A stretch of DNA of 64,000 nucleotides, taken from Hondaea fermentalgiana. Its lineage: Eukaryota; Sar; Bigyra; Thraustochytrida; Thraustochytriidae. The notes below the pieces were generated by a model. It saw only the letters and a program-made list of their open reading frames with translations, was not told where the DNA came from and searched no databases. Numbering within the stretch: position 1 is the stretch's first letter; each line of letters begins with the position of its first letter. The stretch is from contig NPFB01000018.1 of the NCBI GenBank assembly GCA_014084085.1, forward strand, positions 174,007 through 238,006, written 5' to 3'. The position numbers and the translations under genes are program-made. Shown piece by piece: positions 8,800-18,500 of this stretch.

Positions 8800-10077
8800 T
8801 TATGCGCTGGTACTTGCTTGGCGCAGACGCATCTCAGCAAAGGTAAGTGCCTGCTTGATCTCCTTGTTCTTGGGCTCAAGCTCGAGAGCCTTGGAAAGCT
8901 CAATGGCCGCTTCACGGTAGCGCTTCATGGCGTGAAGCGCAATGCCCTTCCGAAAAAGCGCCTTGGTCATGTCTGGCTTGAGCTTGAGCGCCTCGTCTGC
9001 AGCTTCCAAGGCCTCGGCATGATGGCCGAGCTTGAGACGGGAGAATGCGAGGTTGGACCACAACGTAGGCACAATCTCTGCGGTTTCAGGCGCAATGTCG
9101 AGACCTTCGCGGTAGAAGACGCACGCCTGCGCGTAGTTGCCCTCCTGGAATGCTTCGTTTCCGCCAATCTTCTTGAGCTCCGCCGCGCGTTCGCGCGATT
9201 GCAGGCCGTCGCCATCGCCGGCAGCCTCGGCGGCGTCAATTTCGGCTTGCGTCAAGGGCATGTTTCCACGCGAGCGATAGACACGCTCTGTGACGATGTC
9301 ACCGTTCTGGACGTGCGAGAGGTACTGCACCTCGGCAGGCCTTTCGGCGTCGTGGTCCTTGGCGCCCAGTTTGAGATAGCAAATTTCCTCGGAGGCAATC
9401 TTGCCTTCGGGGTGGTGAATGTGAAGCGAGGAGTCTTCCACGCCCGCATGGAAAAACTTGTGCTCACCCGGCTGAAAGACGCCCGGCGCGTACCTCACCT
9501 CCAGACCCTTGCACAGATCGGCCTGCAGGATATGGTTCGTGGCGCGAAAGAGCACCTTGCAGTCTGTGCAGTTGGACACCTCCACGTGGCTCGTAATGGT
9601 CACGGTCTCTACGTTGAAGGTACAGTCCTCGCACTCCTCGATAAAGACCTTGACGAGCTTGGCGTTCAAGGAGGCGGGAAGGGTAAAGGTGCTACCCTTG
9701 GCGCCCTTGAAGGATACGACGCGCTTGTCGCCGATCAAATTTGATTCAAGAGTGATTTCCTTGCCGCTGTACTCGTCGTCAAAGACCTGGCGCATGGCGG
9801 CCTCGGACATCTTACGCTGGTCCCAGGCCTTTTTGGCCTCCTTGAGGGCCTCGCGCTTTTCGCGATCGCGCTTCTCGGCCTCCGACTTGGGCTCATCCTT
9901 GTTCAGGCCCAGGGCCTCGGACGCTTTGGCGCGGGCCTCCTCTTCCTCGCGCGCAATGTCCGCCTCGGACTCCTTGGTGAACTTGTCCCACTTGTCGTAG
10001 TAGTCCGTGCGTTTGCTGGCGAGCTCCTCCGAGGACGTGCCTGGCGCCGCCGGCGGTGTCGCGCCTTCGCTGCCCAT
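8800..10077 (-). CDS. C-CAP/cofactor C-like domain protein with TPRs
   Basis: 425 aa from the ATG at 10077 (MGSEGATPP). Residues about 1-100 are charged and probably coiled. Residues about 110-270 look like the right-handed beta-helix of the CAP C-terminal/tubulin cofactor C (CARP) type, with repeating strands such as VKVFIEECEDCTFNVETVTI and VEVSNCTDCKVLFRATNHI. Residues about 290-415 contain three TPR units, for example ELKKIGGNEAFQEGNYAQAC, LWSNLAFSRLKLGHHAEALE and ALFRKGIALHAMKRYREAA. TPRs near C-CAP folds suggest an adaptor acting on tubulin, actin or chaperones, but no substrate can be named. The frame stays open upstream to 10251; that extension is Arg/Glu-rich and less likely to be coding. 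Confidence 0.8.
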   Translation of the reverse strand: MGSEGATPPAAPGTSSEELASKRTDYYDKWDKFTKESEADIAREEEEARAKASEALGLNKDEPKSEAEKRDREKREALKEAKKAWDQRKMSEAAMRQVFDDEYSGKEITLESNLIGDKRVVSFKGAKGSTFTLPASLNAKLVKVFIEECEDCTFNVETVTITSHVEVSNCTDCKVLFRATNHILQADLCKGLEVRYAPGVFQPGEHKFFHAGVEDSSLHIHHPEGKIASEEICYLKLGAKDHDAERPAEVQYLSHVQNGDIVTERVYRSRGNMPLTQAEIDAAEAAGDGDGLQSRERAAELKKIGGNEAFQEGNYAQACVFYREGLDIAPETAEIVPTLWSNLAFSRLKLGHHAEALEAADEALKLKPDMTKALFRKGIALHAMKRYREAAIELSKALELEPKNKEIKQALTFAEMRLRQASTSA

Positions 10078-11204
10078 GCTGCTTTCTTTTCTCGCCCGCT
10101 CGCCCGCGTACGTGCGTTCCTGCTCAAGCGCGCGTTGCGTCAGACCTCTTTCTTCTTCTTCTTCTTCTCCCCTCGCAGGCTGGCAGGCAGGGACTTGGGT
10201 GCTCTCCCGCGCTCGCCGAGATCTCTGCTCCTGCTCCGCAGCACAGCGCACCGCAGCACGTGCCCGCCGCCCGCTCGCTCGCTCCTCGCTCTCTCCGCCC
10301 AGACGTACTTGCTCGCTCGCTCGCTCGCTCGATCAGGTTCTGGACTCCGGAAGGCGCTCGTCGATCAGCCGGGCATCGATCGATCGCTTCTCGCCTTGGC
10401 TTCTCGCCTCCTTTCTCGCCCCTCTCGCATTGTATTGTCCATCACTCACACTCGCACTTGCACACGCACACCCTTGGCCGCGCGCGCGCCGGCCGCGCAA
10501 GTGAACCTTTCCCCCGCGCAAGTGGACTTTTCCGCCCATTCCCGTGTCGCCCGCCCTGGCCGGCGCGCGCCGCCTCCTCCTCTTCTCTCTGCCCCCCTCC
10601 TTCCCCCTTTCGCGCGCGCAGACAGGAAGGGGTTGGTCGCCCGCGACCCCCGCCCGCTGCGCCCACTTGCGCTCCCGCGGCGCCAAGTCGGGCTCTCGCA
10701 GCCGCAAGTCCAGTTTACCCGCCCGTACACTGCACCAAACTCCGCGCGCGCGACTTCCAAGACGCCGCGCGGGTGTGCACACGCGCCACCCCAGGCGGAC
10801 GCCTTAAAACACCGGCTTTAATCGGCTCAAAACCCCGCCAGGCGCAGCTCGCTTAAGGTGGGGGCGCAGAGCTCGGCCTTCCAGAGTCTTCTACTACAGT
10901 CAGAACCCATGCAGAACCGGCACGGCACATCCGAAGAATCTATGGAGAACCAGCCGAGAACGGTAACGTGGGGAACGAATGGCCGCAGCTGGTCATCGCG
11001 CAAGACGACCAACGTGAAGGCGAGAAGGGCCTCTCGCGCGCTCGCGCAGCCGGACGGCGAGAAGAGGGCCGGCCAGGCCAGGGCGCGAAAAAGCGAGCGA
11101 GGAAAGAGAGAGAGAGAGAGAGGGCTGGAGAGGAAGGATATCGAGCTTTGCAGGCCTCGAGGTCTCGCGGGCGTGGTCACACCAGATCGCGCTTTCTGGC
11201 GCTC
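10078..11204. promoter_or_regulatory. Divergent promoter region with CACTTGCG repeats
   Basis: This gap separates the minus-strand C-CAP/TPR gene from plus-strand GatA. CACTTGCG or close variants, in either orientation, lie at 10455-10462, 10496-10503, 10517-10524, 10664-10671 and 10703-10710. The pair at 10496 and 10517 is exactly 21 bp apart with similar flanks. The GC-rich DNA also has CTCG/GCTC microsatellite near 10,305-10,335. An ORF in frame with GatA begins at 10968 and could be leader or presequence. The regulatory role is inferred from recurrence only. Confidence 0.4.
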
Positions 11205-12656
11205 ATGACCTCGGTAGCAAACGCTGCGGCCAAAGCGCGAGGCGTGCGCGCCGTAGAGCGCGCAAGGAAATGTCTGGCCGAGGCGACCGTAGCGAAGGTA
11301 GAGCTCAATGCTTTCACAGAGCTGAGGGATGAAAAATCGGTAATGGCAGACGTGGAGGCCGCCCAAGCCCGCTGGGAGCGCGGCGAGGCGCGCAGCCCCG
11401 TGGACGGGCTGCTCTTCGCTGTCAAGGACAACATCTGCCAGGCACAGACGCGGTCCTCAGCGGCCTCGCGCATGCTTTCAAACTTTGTCGCGCCCTACGA
11501 TGCAACCTGCGTATCTCGACTTCAGGCCGCCGGCGCCATTCCGATGGGCCGCACCAATCAGGATGAATTTGGCATGGGATCCTTCGGACTCAACTCCTAC
11601 TACGGTCCGAGTTATCGTCCCGGAGACCATCGCGTAGCAGGAGGCAGCTCGAGTGGAAGTGCTATTGCGGTAGCCACTGAGGCATGCCACTTTGCGCTCG
11701 GGTCCGACACGGGTGGCAGCGTGCGTTTGCCAGCGGCTTTTTGTGGCGTCATGGGCTTCAAGCCCTCCTATGGCCGCATCTCACGACATGGTCTCATCTC
11801 ATACGCCAGCAGTCTCGACACCATTGGTCTCCTTTCCGGCGATGTGGGCATCATTGCCGAAGCCTTTGGCGTCTGTGCGGGTCCCGACAGCAACGATTCA
11901 ACGTGCATCACCTCTCCCTTGGAATCATGCCCGTTGCCGAACGAGACCCAGAGCGACGCGGCCGCCATTCCTCTTCGTGTTGGCATTCCTGTCGAGTATA
12001 ATGTGGCGGAACTGAGCGAAGACGCGCGTGCCGCCTGGCATGCCCAGGTTGAGCATGTCAAAATATGTCTCGGACCCGAGACCTCTATTGTCCCTATGAG
12101 CGTTCCCTCCGTCAGAGACGCGCTTCCTGCTTATTATGTGCTTGCATGCGCCGAGGCGTCGTCAAATCTCGCGCGTTACGATGGCGTTCAGTACGGCCAT
12201 CGAGCTGCCTGGAGCGACGATTTTGAGACCTTGCATCAGGAGTACACGGCGTCTCGCACGGAAGGATTTGGCGCAGAGGTTCAGCGACGTATTCTTATGG
12301 GCGCGCACGTCCTTAGTGCTGAGGCATTTGATACGCTCTATTTGCGCGCGAATGCCGTCCGCGATGCCTTGCGCGAGGACTTTTCTGCAGTTTTTCACCA
12401 TGTTGATTTCCTCATTACGCCTGTGGCGCCTGGGCCCGCGCCAACACCGGAAGAAGCTGCGCAGCAAGACCTCGTGCAATCATACCTAACCGACGTCATG
12501 ACAGTCCCAAGCTCGCTCGCGGGTCTGCCAAGTATGGCCTTACCCTTTGCCAGGACTTCGACTTCACAAGAAGACGTCGGGAGCTATCAGCTCATCGCCG
12601 GTCCTCGTCAAGATGCCAAATTGCTGAGCACGGCACGTCTTTTGAGCGCTGCATGA
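11205..12656 (+). CDS. gatA: Glutamyl-tRNA(Gln) amidotransferase subunit A
   Basis: Amidase subunit of GatCAB, which converts Glu-tRNA(Gln) to Gln-tRNA(Gln), in eukaryotes normally in mitochondria or plastids. 483 aa from the ATG at 11205, close to the usual GatA length. The amidase signature is intact: catalytic Lys in FAVKDNICQ, then AGGSSSGSAIAVA and GSDTGGSVRLPAAFCGVMG, giving the Ser-cisSer-Lys triad. PSYGRISRHGLI and ASSLDTIG are typical GatA segments. The first 30 residues are rich in Ala and Arg (AKARGVRAVERARKCLAEA) but align with the normal N-terminus. An organelle presequence may therefore come from the open frame upstream, which begins at 10968 and is Arg-rich. The only other candidates are other amidase-signature enzymes, which the GatA-specific motifs argue against. 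Confidence 0.93.
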   Translation: MTSVANAAAKARGVRAVERARKCLAEATVAKVELNAFTELRDEKSVMADVEAAQARWERGEARSPVDGLLFAVKDNICQAQTRSSAASRMLSNFVAPYDATCVSRLQAAGAIPMGRTNQDEFGMGSFGLNSYYGPSYRPGDHRVAGGSSSGSAIAVATEACHFALGSDTGGSVRLPAAFCGVMGFKPSYGRISRHGLISYASSLDTIGLLSGDVGIIAEAFGVCAGPDSNDSTCITSPLESCPLPNETQSDAAAIPLRVGIPVEYNVAELSEDARAAWHAQVEHVKICLGPETSIVPMSVPSVRDALPAYYVLACAEASSNLARYDGVQYGHRAAWSDDFETLHQEYTASRTEGFGAEVQRRILMGAHVLSAEAFDTLYLRANAVRDALREDFSAVFHHVDFLITPVAPGPAPTPEEAAQQDLVQSYLTDVMTVPSSLAGLPSMALPFARTSTSQEDVGSYQLIAGPRQDAKLLSTARLLSAA

Positions 12657-13024
12657 ATTCTGGCAGGCAAGTGAATAAAGAAGGCAAAGAGTATGCGATT
12701 GACGGATGGATGCCATCTTGGGTTGATGGAACTGAAAAGGGACCTGTAAGTAGATCCAGAAGACAAGACAAGACAAGACCAGTGAAGAGAAGAGAAAGGT
12801 GGAGAAAAAAAAATGAAATTTTACTTTTACCAGGCTGTTCTTGTGTGTCCACTCTGTGAAATCACGGGATCAGAAACGTGTCTTTCTGCATACGCACACA
12901 ACGTTTCGGCGCATGTGTAGCCAACGTAGAACTCTCGAAAAGAAAGAAAAGAAAAGAGAAAAGGGAAAAGAGATCAACAATAGACCTGCACGCGCAGTGG
13001 AAAGCCAGAAATCACAGACAGACA
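12657..13024. other. Convergent 3' intergenic region
   Basis: This 368-base gap lies between the 3' ends of gatA and PUM3. It contains the AATAAA near gatA and several A-rich stretches (about 12,798-12,820 and 12,930-12,975). No gene was seen. Confidence 0.6.
12674..12679 (+). terminator. AATAAA polyadenylation signal for gatA
   Basis: AATAAA lies 18 bases after the gatA stop codon, in the convergent gap before PUM3. Confidence 0.45.
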
Positions 13025-14980
13025 TCATTGCACGAGCTTTGCGAGAACCTTGAGCCCTGGAGTGGCATCCTTGCCGGAAGTTGCCTTGAGAGCAGAGGCG
13101 CACGCTTTGTTTGACTTGAGCTCTGCCTTGACTGCATCTGCCGTGTCCGGGTGCTCGACGAGTGCAACAAGGAGAAAGCACGCCGCGTTGACGCCGATCA
13201 GCGAGTCGACGCGGGGCTGAAGTAAATCCCAAAGGCGCTGTGCAAATCCTGCGCGATCATTGCCCTCGCGCGCCCCTTCGGCCACAATCAGCCGCTTCAG
13301 CGTGCGCTGCTCCAAAGGCTTCTCTACAATTTCAGGCGCAGCCTTGACCACCTCGAGCAGTTCATCCATGAGTGAGGACGCCCAAGAGGCAGCCATGACC
13401 TCGACGAGAAGCTCTGCGCCATGCGGATGTGGGAGACTGGCCTCCACCGATCCTTCGAGCGCCTTCGCCAGAGGGAATGCAGTAGCGTCGCGGAGTTCAG
13501 AAACACGGGCCTCCGGATCCTTTTTCGAGGTGCCTGGCGCCGGTTGAATCGCCTCAAAGTCAACGCGACGAAAGTAACGATTCACCTTGGATGTCAACGT
13601 CTGCATGTACACCAGCCGTGCCGATGTTGTCGCGTCGGGCACCTGCACCGAGGCCACCAGCCTCTCGAGGACATTCTCCTCAAGAATCTCAGGAAGAATG
13701 CTCTTTTTCAGGAGCACGGTGTCATCAAGCACGTTGATGAGCGAAGCCAGAGCAAGAAAGCCAAACTCGTGAAAACACAGGTTCGCAGCATGACCCTTGA
13801 ACACGCGAACGTACTTTTTCCGCTCCTTGGCGCTGGCGTGGGCGATGCAGCGTGCCACAGCGTATGCGCCATCCGCCGTCGAAATCATCGCCAGCGAGGC
13901 CTCCGCCACAAGCGGGACCAGCTCCGTAAGGATCGCGGTCTCTTCCGCGCTACCCGCCTCCGCCTCTGCTTTGTCAGCATCGCCTTCGTCGTCGCCGCCC
14001 TTCTTTGCGGTCTTCGTTTTCGCCTTGGCCGCGCTGCCATCGTCGTCGCCGATTTTTAACTCTGCGATATTCAGCTCGCACCTCTCGACGAGGGCGCGCG
14101 CAATCGAGTGGGCAAAGCCGAGACGCAAGATACCCTTTTCTGCCTGCTTCGTCACGATGCGATGCATGCTCGCCAGGGCTGCACGCCTACGCTTCATGTT
14201 CAAGTTTGCGTACATTTTGGCCTCTGTCGGCGCCGCGTCTGCGTTCTCTTGGCCGAAAATGGCGAACTCGGGGCCGCAGAATTCAAGTCGCAGCTTGCTC
14301 AGCACCGCCGGTACGGATACCAAGACGGGCCCGGCGTCACCCGCGCCCTCATCGGAGGACTTGGCAGACTTCTTGGCCCGTTTCGCGGCGCGACCACGCT
14401 TCGTCTTGGCCGCGTCCACATTGCAGTGCGTAAAGGCAAAGTCGAGCACGCGGGATCCGCAGTTGTGCGTCGCCAGTCGCGACATGTGGCCGCGGAGCTC
14501 GTTAAGCACCTTGACGCGTTGCGCGTCGCTACCATATCGAAGAAGTGCAATCACTAAAAAGCAAGAATACTTGTCCTTGGAGAGCGAGACCATCTTGCCC
14601 TTGAGCTCCTCGAGGATGGACTCGCGCATCTCCTCGTTACCAAAGCGGAAGCAAACCTGGACACTTCGGCAGGCGTCGTGCTTCATGGCAAACTTGAGCA
14701 TGCGGCCCTTAAGCGAAGCATAAATCTCCTTCACCTCGGACCCGCGCTCCTCGTCCTCATCGTCTCGGAGCGCGGAAGCGGTGCGCTTGTTGAGCTCTTT
14801 GACGGTCTCGCTCAGGTCCTCGGCACCGCGGTTCTGAATCCAAACGCCATCCTTGCTATGCTTGTCTAGCTTTTGCTGGCCCTCCTCGGCCTCGGGCTCC
14901 GTCTTCGCCTTCTTGCTCTTGCCCTTGGCCTTGTCGTCGCCCTTGCTCGTGGGCCGCTTCTTGGAGCCCTTCACGGCCAT
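13025..14980 (-). CDS. PUM3: Pumilio homologue PUM3/Puf6
   Basis: Nucleolar PUF-repeat nucleic-acid-binding protein implicated in large-subunit ribosome biogenesis. 651 aa from the ATG at 14980, very close to the human protein. Residues 1-50 are a Lys-rich, NLS-like tail (KGSKKRPTSKGDDKAKGK). From about 95 there are Pumilio-type helical repeats, for example GRMLKFAMKHDACRSVQVCF, KDKYSCFLVIALLRYG and LATHNCGSRVLDFAF. A CPL-like region follows (YAVARCIAHASAKERKKYVR, then HEFGFLALASLINVLDDT, about 380-430). Two Lys/Asp-rich insertions interrupt the repeats. The frame continues open upstream to 15295, but that part consists of promoter repeats and is not favoured. It is divergent from the TYW gene. 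Confidence 0.92.
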   Translation of the reverse strand: MAVKGSKKRPTSKGDDKAKGKSKKAKTEPEAEEGQQKLDKHSKDGVWIQNRGAEDLSETVKELNKRTASALRDDEDEERGSEVKEIYASLKGRMLKFAMKHDACRSVQVCFRFGNEEMRESILEELKGKMVSLSKDKYSCFLVIALLRYGSDAQRVKVLNELRGHMSRLATHNCGSRVLDFAFTHCNVDAAKTKRGRAAKRAKKSAKSSDEGAGDAGPVLVSVPAVLSKLRLEFCGPEFAIFGQENADAAPTEAKMYANLNMKRRRAALASMHRIVTKQAEKGILRLGFAHSIARALVERCELNIAELKIGDDDGSAAKAKTKTAKKGGDDEGDADKAEAEAGSAEETAILTELVPLVAEASLAMISTADGAYAVARCIAHASAKERKKYVRVFKGHAANLCFHEFGFLALASLINVLDDTVLLKKSILPEILEENVLERLVASVQVPDATTSARLVYMQTLTSKVNRYFRRVDFEAIQPAPGTSKKDPEARVSELRDATAFPLAKALEGSVEASLPHPHGAELLVEVMAASWASSLMDELLEVVKAAPEIVEKPLEQRTLKRLIVAEGAREGNDRAGFAQRLWDLLQPRVDSLIGVNAACFLLVALVEHPDTADAVKAELKSNKACASALKATSGKDATPGLKVLAKLVQ

Positions 14981-15599
14981 TCTCGCTCGCGGCCTTGCCG
15001 CAATCACCTCGTCTAATTCGTCGCGACGCTTCTGACGCCGTCTCCGCGCAAGCTCTTCGCGCGAGAAAGTCACCGCGCAAGCTCTTCGCGCGAGAAAGTC
15101 ACCGCGCACCGCGTGCGCCAGGGGTTTGTTTCGTCTCGTCTCGACTCGACTCGAGTCGCCTCGAGTCTTGTCGTCTCGTCTCCAGCTCCGGCGCGCCAAG
15201 CAAGACTCCCGCCACCCGTTCTGCGCACCAACTATTCTGCACTTGAGGAGCGAATTCTTCACTTTGCGAGGTCTCGACAAGAGGAACTTTCCCAATTCTG
15301 CACTTGCGCCAAATCAAATTGGGTGTATTCTCGCAGCATACACCCCGGAGGCACTTGAATGCCACTTCTAACGAAGGCAAACCAGGGGGCTCCAACGGAC
15401 TATGCGCATGGCCATTCGTGGGGATGCCAGGTCGAGGTTAGCAAGGAAGGGAAGGACCTTGGCTGTCAGAACTCGCGGCACAGGCGCGCCTCGAGCGAAG
15501 GCAGCGCGGGGGAACGCGCGAGGGAACGAGGTCAGACATCGCTCGGACCCGCAAAAGGGCTTCTTCACGGTCGACGAAGCGTCATTCTCTCTCGCGGAG
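14981..15599. promoter_or_regulatory. Bidirectional promoter region PUM3/TYW fusion
   Basis: The 619 bases between two divergent ATGs contain a 29-bp tandem duplication (15044-15101), a block of CTCGACTCGA-like repeats near 15,135-15,180, and two copies of TTCTGCACTTG (15235-15245, 15296-15306), the second extending to CACTTGCG. An in-frame ATG at 15402 could lengthen the TYW protein by 66 residues. Confidence 0.4.
15044..15101. repeat. 29-bp tandem duplication
   Basis: Two adjacent identical 29-bp units (15044-15072 and 15073-15101), beginning CCGCGCAAGCTCTTCGCG, lie about 65 bp upstream of the PUM3 start. Confidence 0.9.
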
Positions 15600-18500
15600 A
15601 TGGCTCACGAACTGGCGCTCGAGACCGCGTACGCGAGCTTGCAACATCAGAAGCAACAGTTTGACGCCTACAAACGCAGCATCCTCGCCGAGCTAGCGGA
15701 CGTGGGCACCGACGCGTACTCAGACAAGTCTCCAAAGGGGTCGCTGGATGCCGCGATTGTCGAGCTGGTGCGAGACATCAACGCAAGTCGCGACTATGTT
15801 ACGACGAGTTCCTGCTCCGGTCGGGTAAGTCTATTCTACGAAGGAGGCAGCAGTAGCAACACCAGCGCCAGCCAAGATCCGCTCGAACACAAGGAAAAGT
15901 CTGATTTGCAAACACCACAGGCTCCCCGCAAGGGTCAGGGACGCTGGCTTGGTGTGAATCATGACCGCGCACTCTCACGTCAGGAAGTTCTCGATATGCT
16001 TGCGAGCGTGCCTCCGCAACAAGGCGGCAGGGCCGTCCTTAAACACGAACCCTTTGTTCTGCATGTCCAATGTAGGGACGAGCGCAGTGCGCAGGCCTTG
16101 CTTCGTGTCGCAATGGACAGCGGCCTGCGTGAATCTGGGCTTTCGTTGGGACAAAAGAAGATCATGCTTGGCATCCGGACGCTCTCAAATGTCCTCGAAG
16201 TCCCTGTTTTGGTGGACGGCCGCCAAATTCTATCAGAAGACGCGCTCGGCGTCATGTGCGATGTGGCCGCTGAGAAGTTTCGCATTAATTGCGAACGTCG
16301 CGCCGCCTTCCACGCCAATGTCGCTGCTTTTCTTCGCAACGCCGACTCTTCGCCCGTCCCCGAGTACCCTCGCTCCGATGCGAACGGCTTGCGAACGTCG
16401 ACACGGAGCTTGAACCCGCAGCAGGAACGTCAAAAGGAGCGTAGGCGCCAAAAACAAGCCTCTCTTTCCCGTGCTCTCGAGTGGAAGGAAGTTGGGGCTG
16501 GCGCCGATCTCTTGCAGAGATGGGGACATGCGTCCGTGCCTCTCCCGGACGGCTCGGCCGCTTTGGTGTTTGGTGGATTTGGTCCATGCGATGGAACCTC
16601 ACACGAACGGCGTAACGATCTCATTTTAGTGTGTCGGAACACGGAGGAGAATGGCAGCAGCTTTCTTTGCGAACGTCTCCAAGCCGAAGGAGAACCTCCC
16701 TTGGCTCGCATCAAACACGCTGCGTGTTGGCTTGACGCAAGTCACGCGTTGTGCATTTCTGGCGGTCGTCAGTCTCCTCTTAAGGCGCTTAGTGACCTTG
16801 CGCTTTTTCATTATGATCAACGCCGCTGGGTTCCAGTCCAGACATCGGGCGCATGGACACCGCGTTGGAGTCATACCATGGTCACTGCTGGTGAGCACGC
16901 CATAATTTTTGGTGGGCGCGATGCCAAGAGCGTGATGAGCGATACAATCATGATCACGATCCAGGATGCCAGCGCCAAGGTGTCCTTGCTCGAGTGCCAT
17001 GGCGGGGCTTCTGTGGTAGGTCGATTTGGTCACTCGGCCGTTACGACGAACCAAGGGGACAAAATGGTCATATATGGCGGCTACGCGAGAGTGGGCGAGA
17101 ATGACGACGACGAAGCTGTTCCTACGCAGCACATGCTTGGCGACGTTCAGGTTCTCGAAATCTCAACCCGAACTTGGTCGACGGTGTGCGCGCATAGTCC
17201 GAGCTCCTCAAGATTTTCGCACGGGGCTGTAGCTCTGGACGATGACCGCATGCTCGTTGTTGGCGGCGTTGGCATTGAGTACCGCGACAATGGGGCGAAA
17301 CTTTTGACGCTGTCGACGGGTCAATGGGACGTTGTCCGGTCCTCCGAAACGTATGGCGCATCGTGGGCTCCGCAAGCGATGCAGCAAAAGTTTAGCCTCA
17401 TCAAGCTGCAGCAGGGCTCGCAGCTCGACTTGCTCTCGCTGGGAGGCGGTAATCTCTGCTTCTCTTTTGGCTTTTGCTTTGGCAAGTCGTCGCATGCCGA
17501 TGCGAGCTGGATGCTCACGCACGATTTTGTGCCCGACGCACTTGCGATTGAGGCCAGCGAGGCTAAGGTCGCCAAAGTTTGTCTCGAAAAGGCAAAGCTT
17601 TACGACCGCTCACGCAAGATCGTTCCGTACTTGCACAATGGACGTGCTGCCCTTATGGCAATTCCCGTCCCACAAGATGCAATTGCGCGGGTCGAAGCGC
17701 TCATTCAGGACGGACAGCTCGGTGCCGCCAACCTTGTTCACTGTCCTGCACCCCCTTTAAAGAACGGCGCCGCCCCCGCCGCATCCACCGCCGCCGCGGC
17801 CAAGGCTGAGGGCACTTCAGCCTCCGCAAAGTCCCAGAAAAAGACTGAGAAACCGAAGAAGAGTGTGCCGAACAAAGAATCGCAAGTCAAATCAAAGGCT
17901 TCAGACGCGACAATTGCCGGACTGGGCGTCAGTGTTGCGGCATCTGCATGCAAATTGTGCAAGTCGGCCTTGGAGCAAGCTGGCCTGTATGACAAGAGCC
18001 GGCGCGTAGGGAAACTAGCGAGTGGCATGATGGGCGTTCCCGTGCGGGGTTCGCTCGAGGCTGCAACCGCTGCCTTGGCCTCGGTAGGTGTGGAACCTGC
18101 AGAAACCTCGTCTAGCATGATGCTCCCGTGCTCGCCCGTTCCGAAGCAACAAGTTGGGTCCAAAAAGGCGCGCGCTGCCAATGGAAACAGCCGGCGCGCT
18201 GGTATCAAGGAGCAACTTCGGGTATGGGTCGAGGGTCTCGTCACTCGCTCGCCGAGCCTCGAGCTCCCCTCGGCCGAAGTAATGCGAAGTGAACTCCCGA
18301 AGCGCGTCGAGGTTTTGGGGGATGTAGCAATTGTGCCTCGAGAGGCCTTCCGCACCGACCAAGTCTGGGCGCCCATCATTCACGCCGGTGAGGAGCGCGT
18401 TCAAGACTGTCTTTGGGCCATGATTGCTTCATTGACAGGTGCCAAGCGCGTTCTGTTGCAGCGCAAGATTGACATAGGCGTGAAAAGGCAAAGTCGTGCC

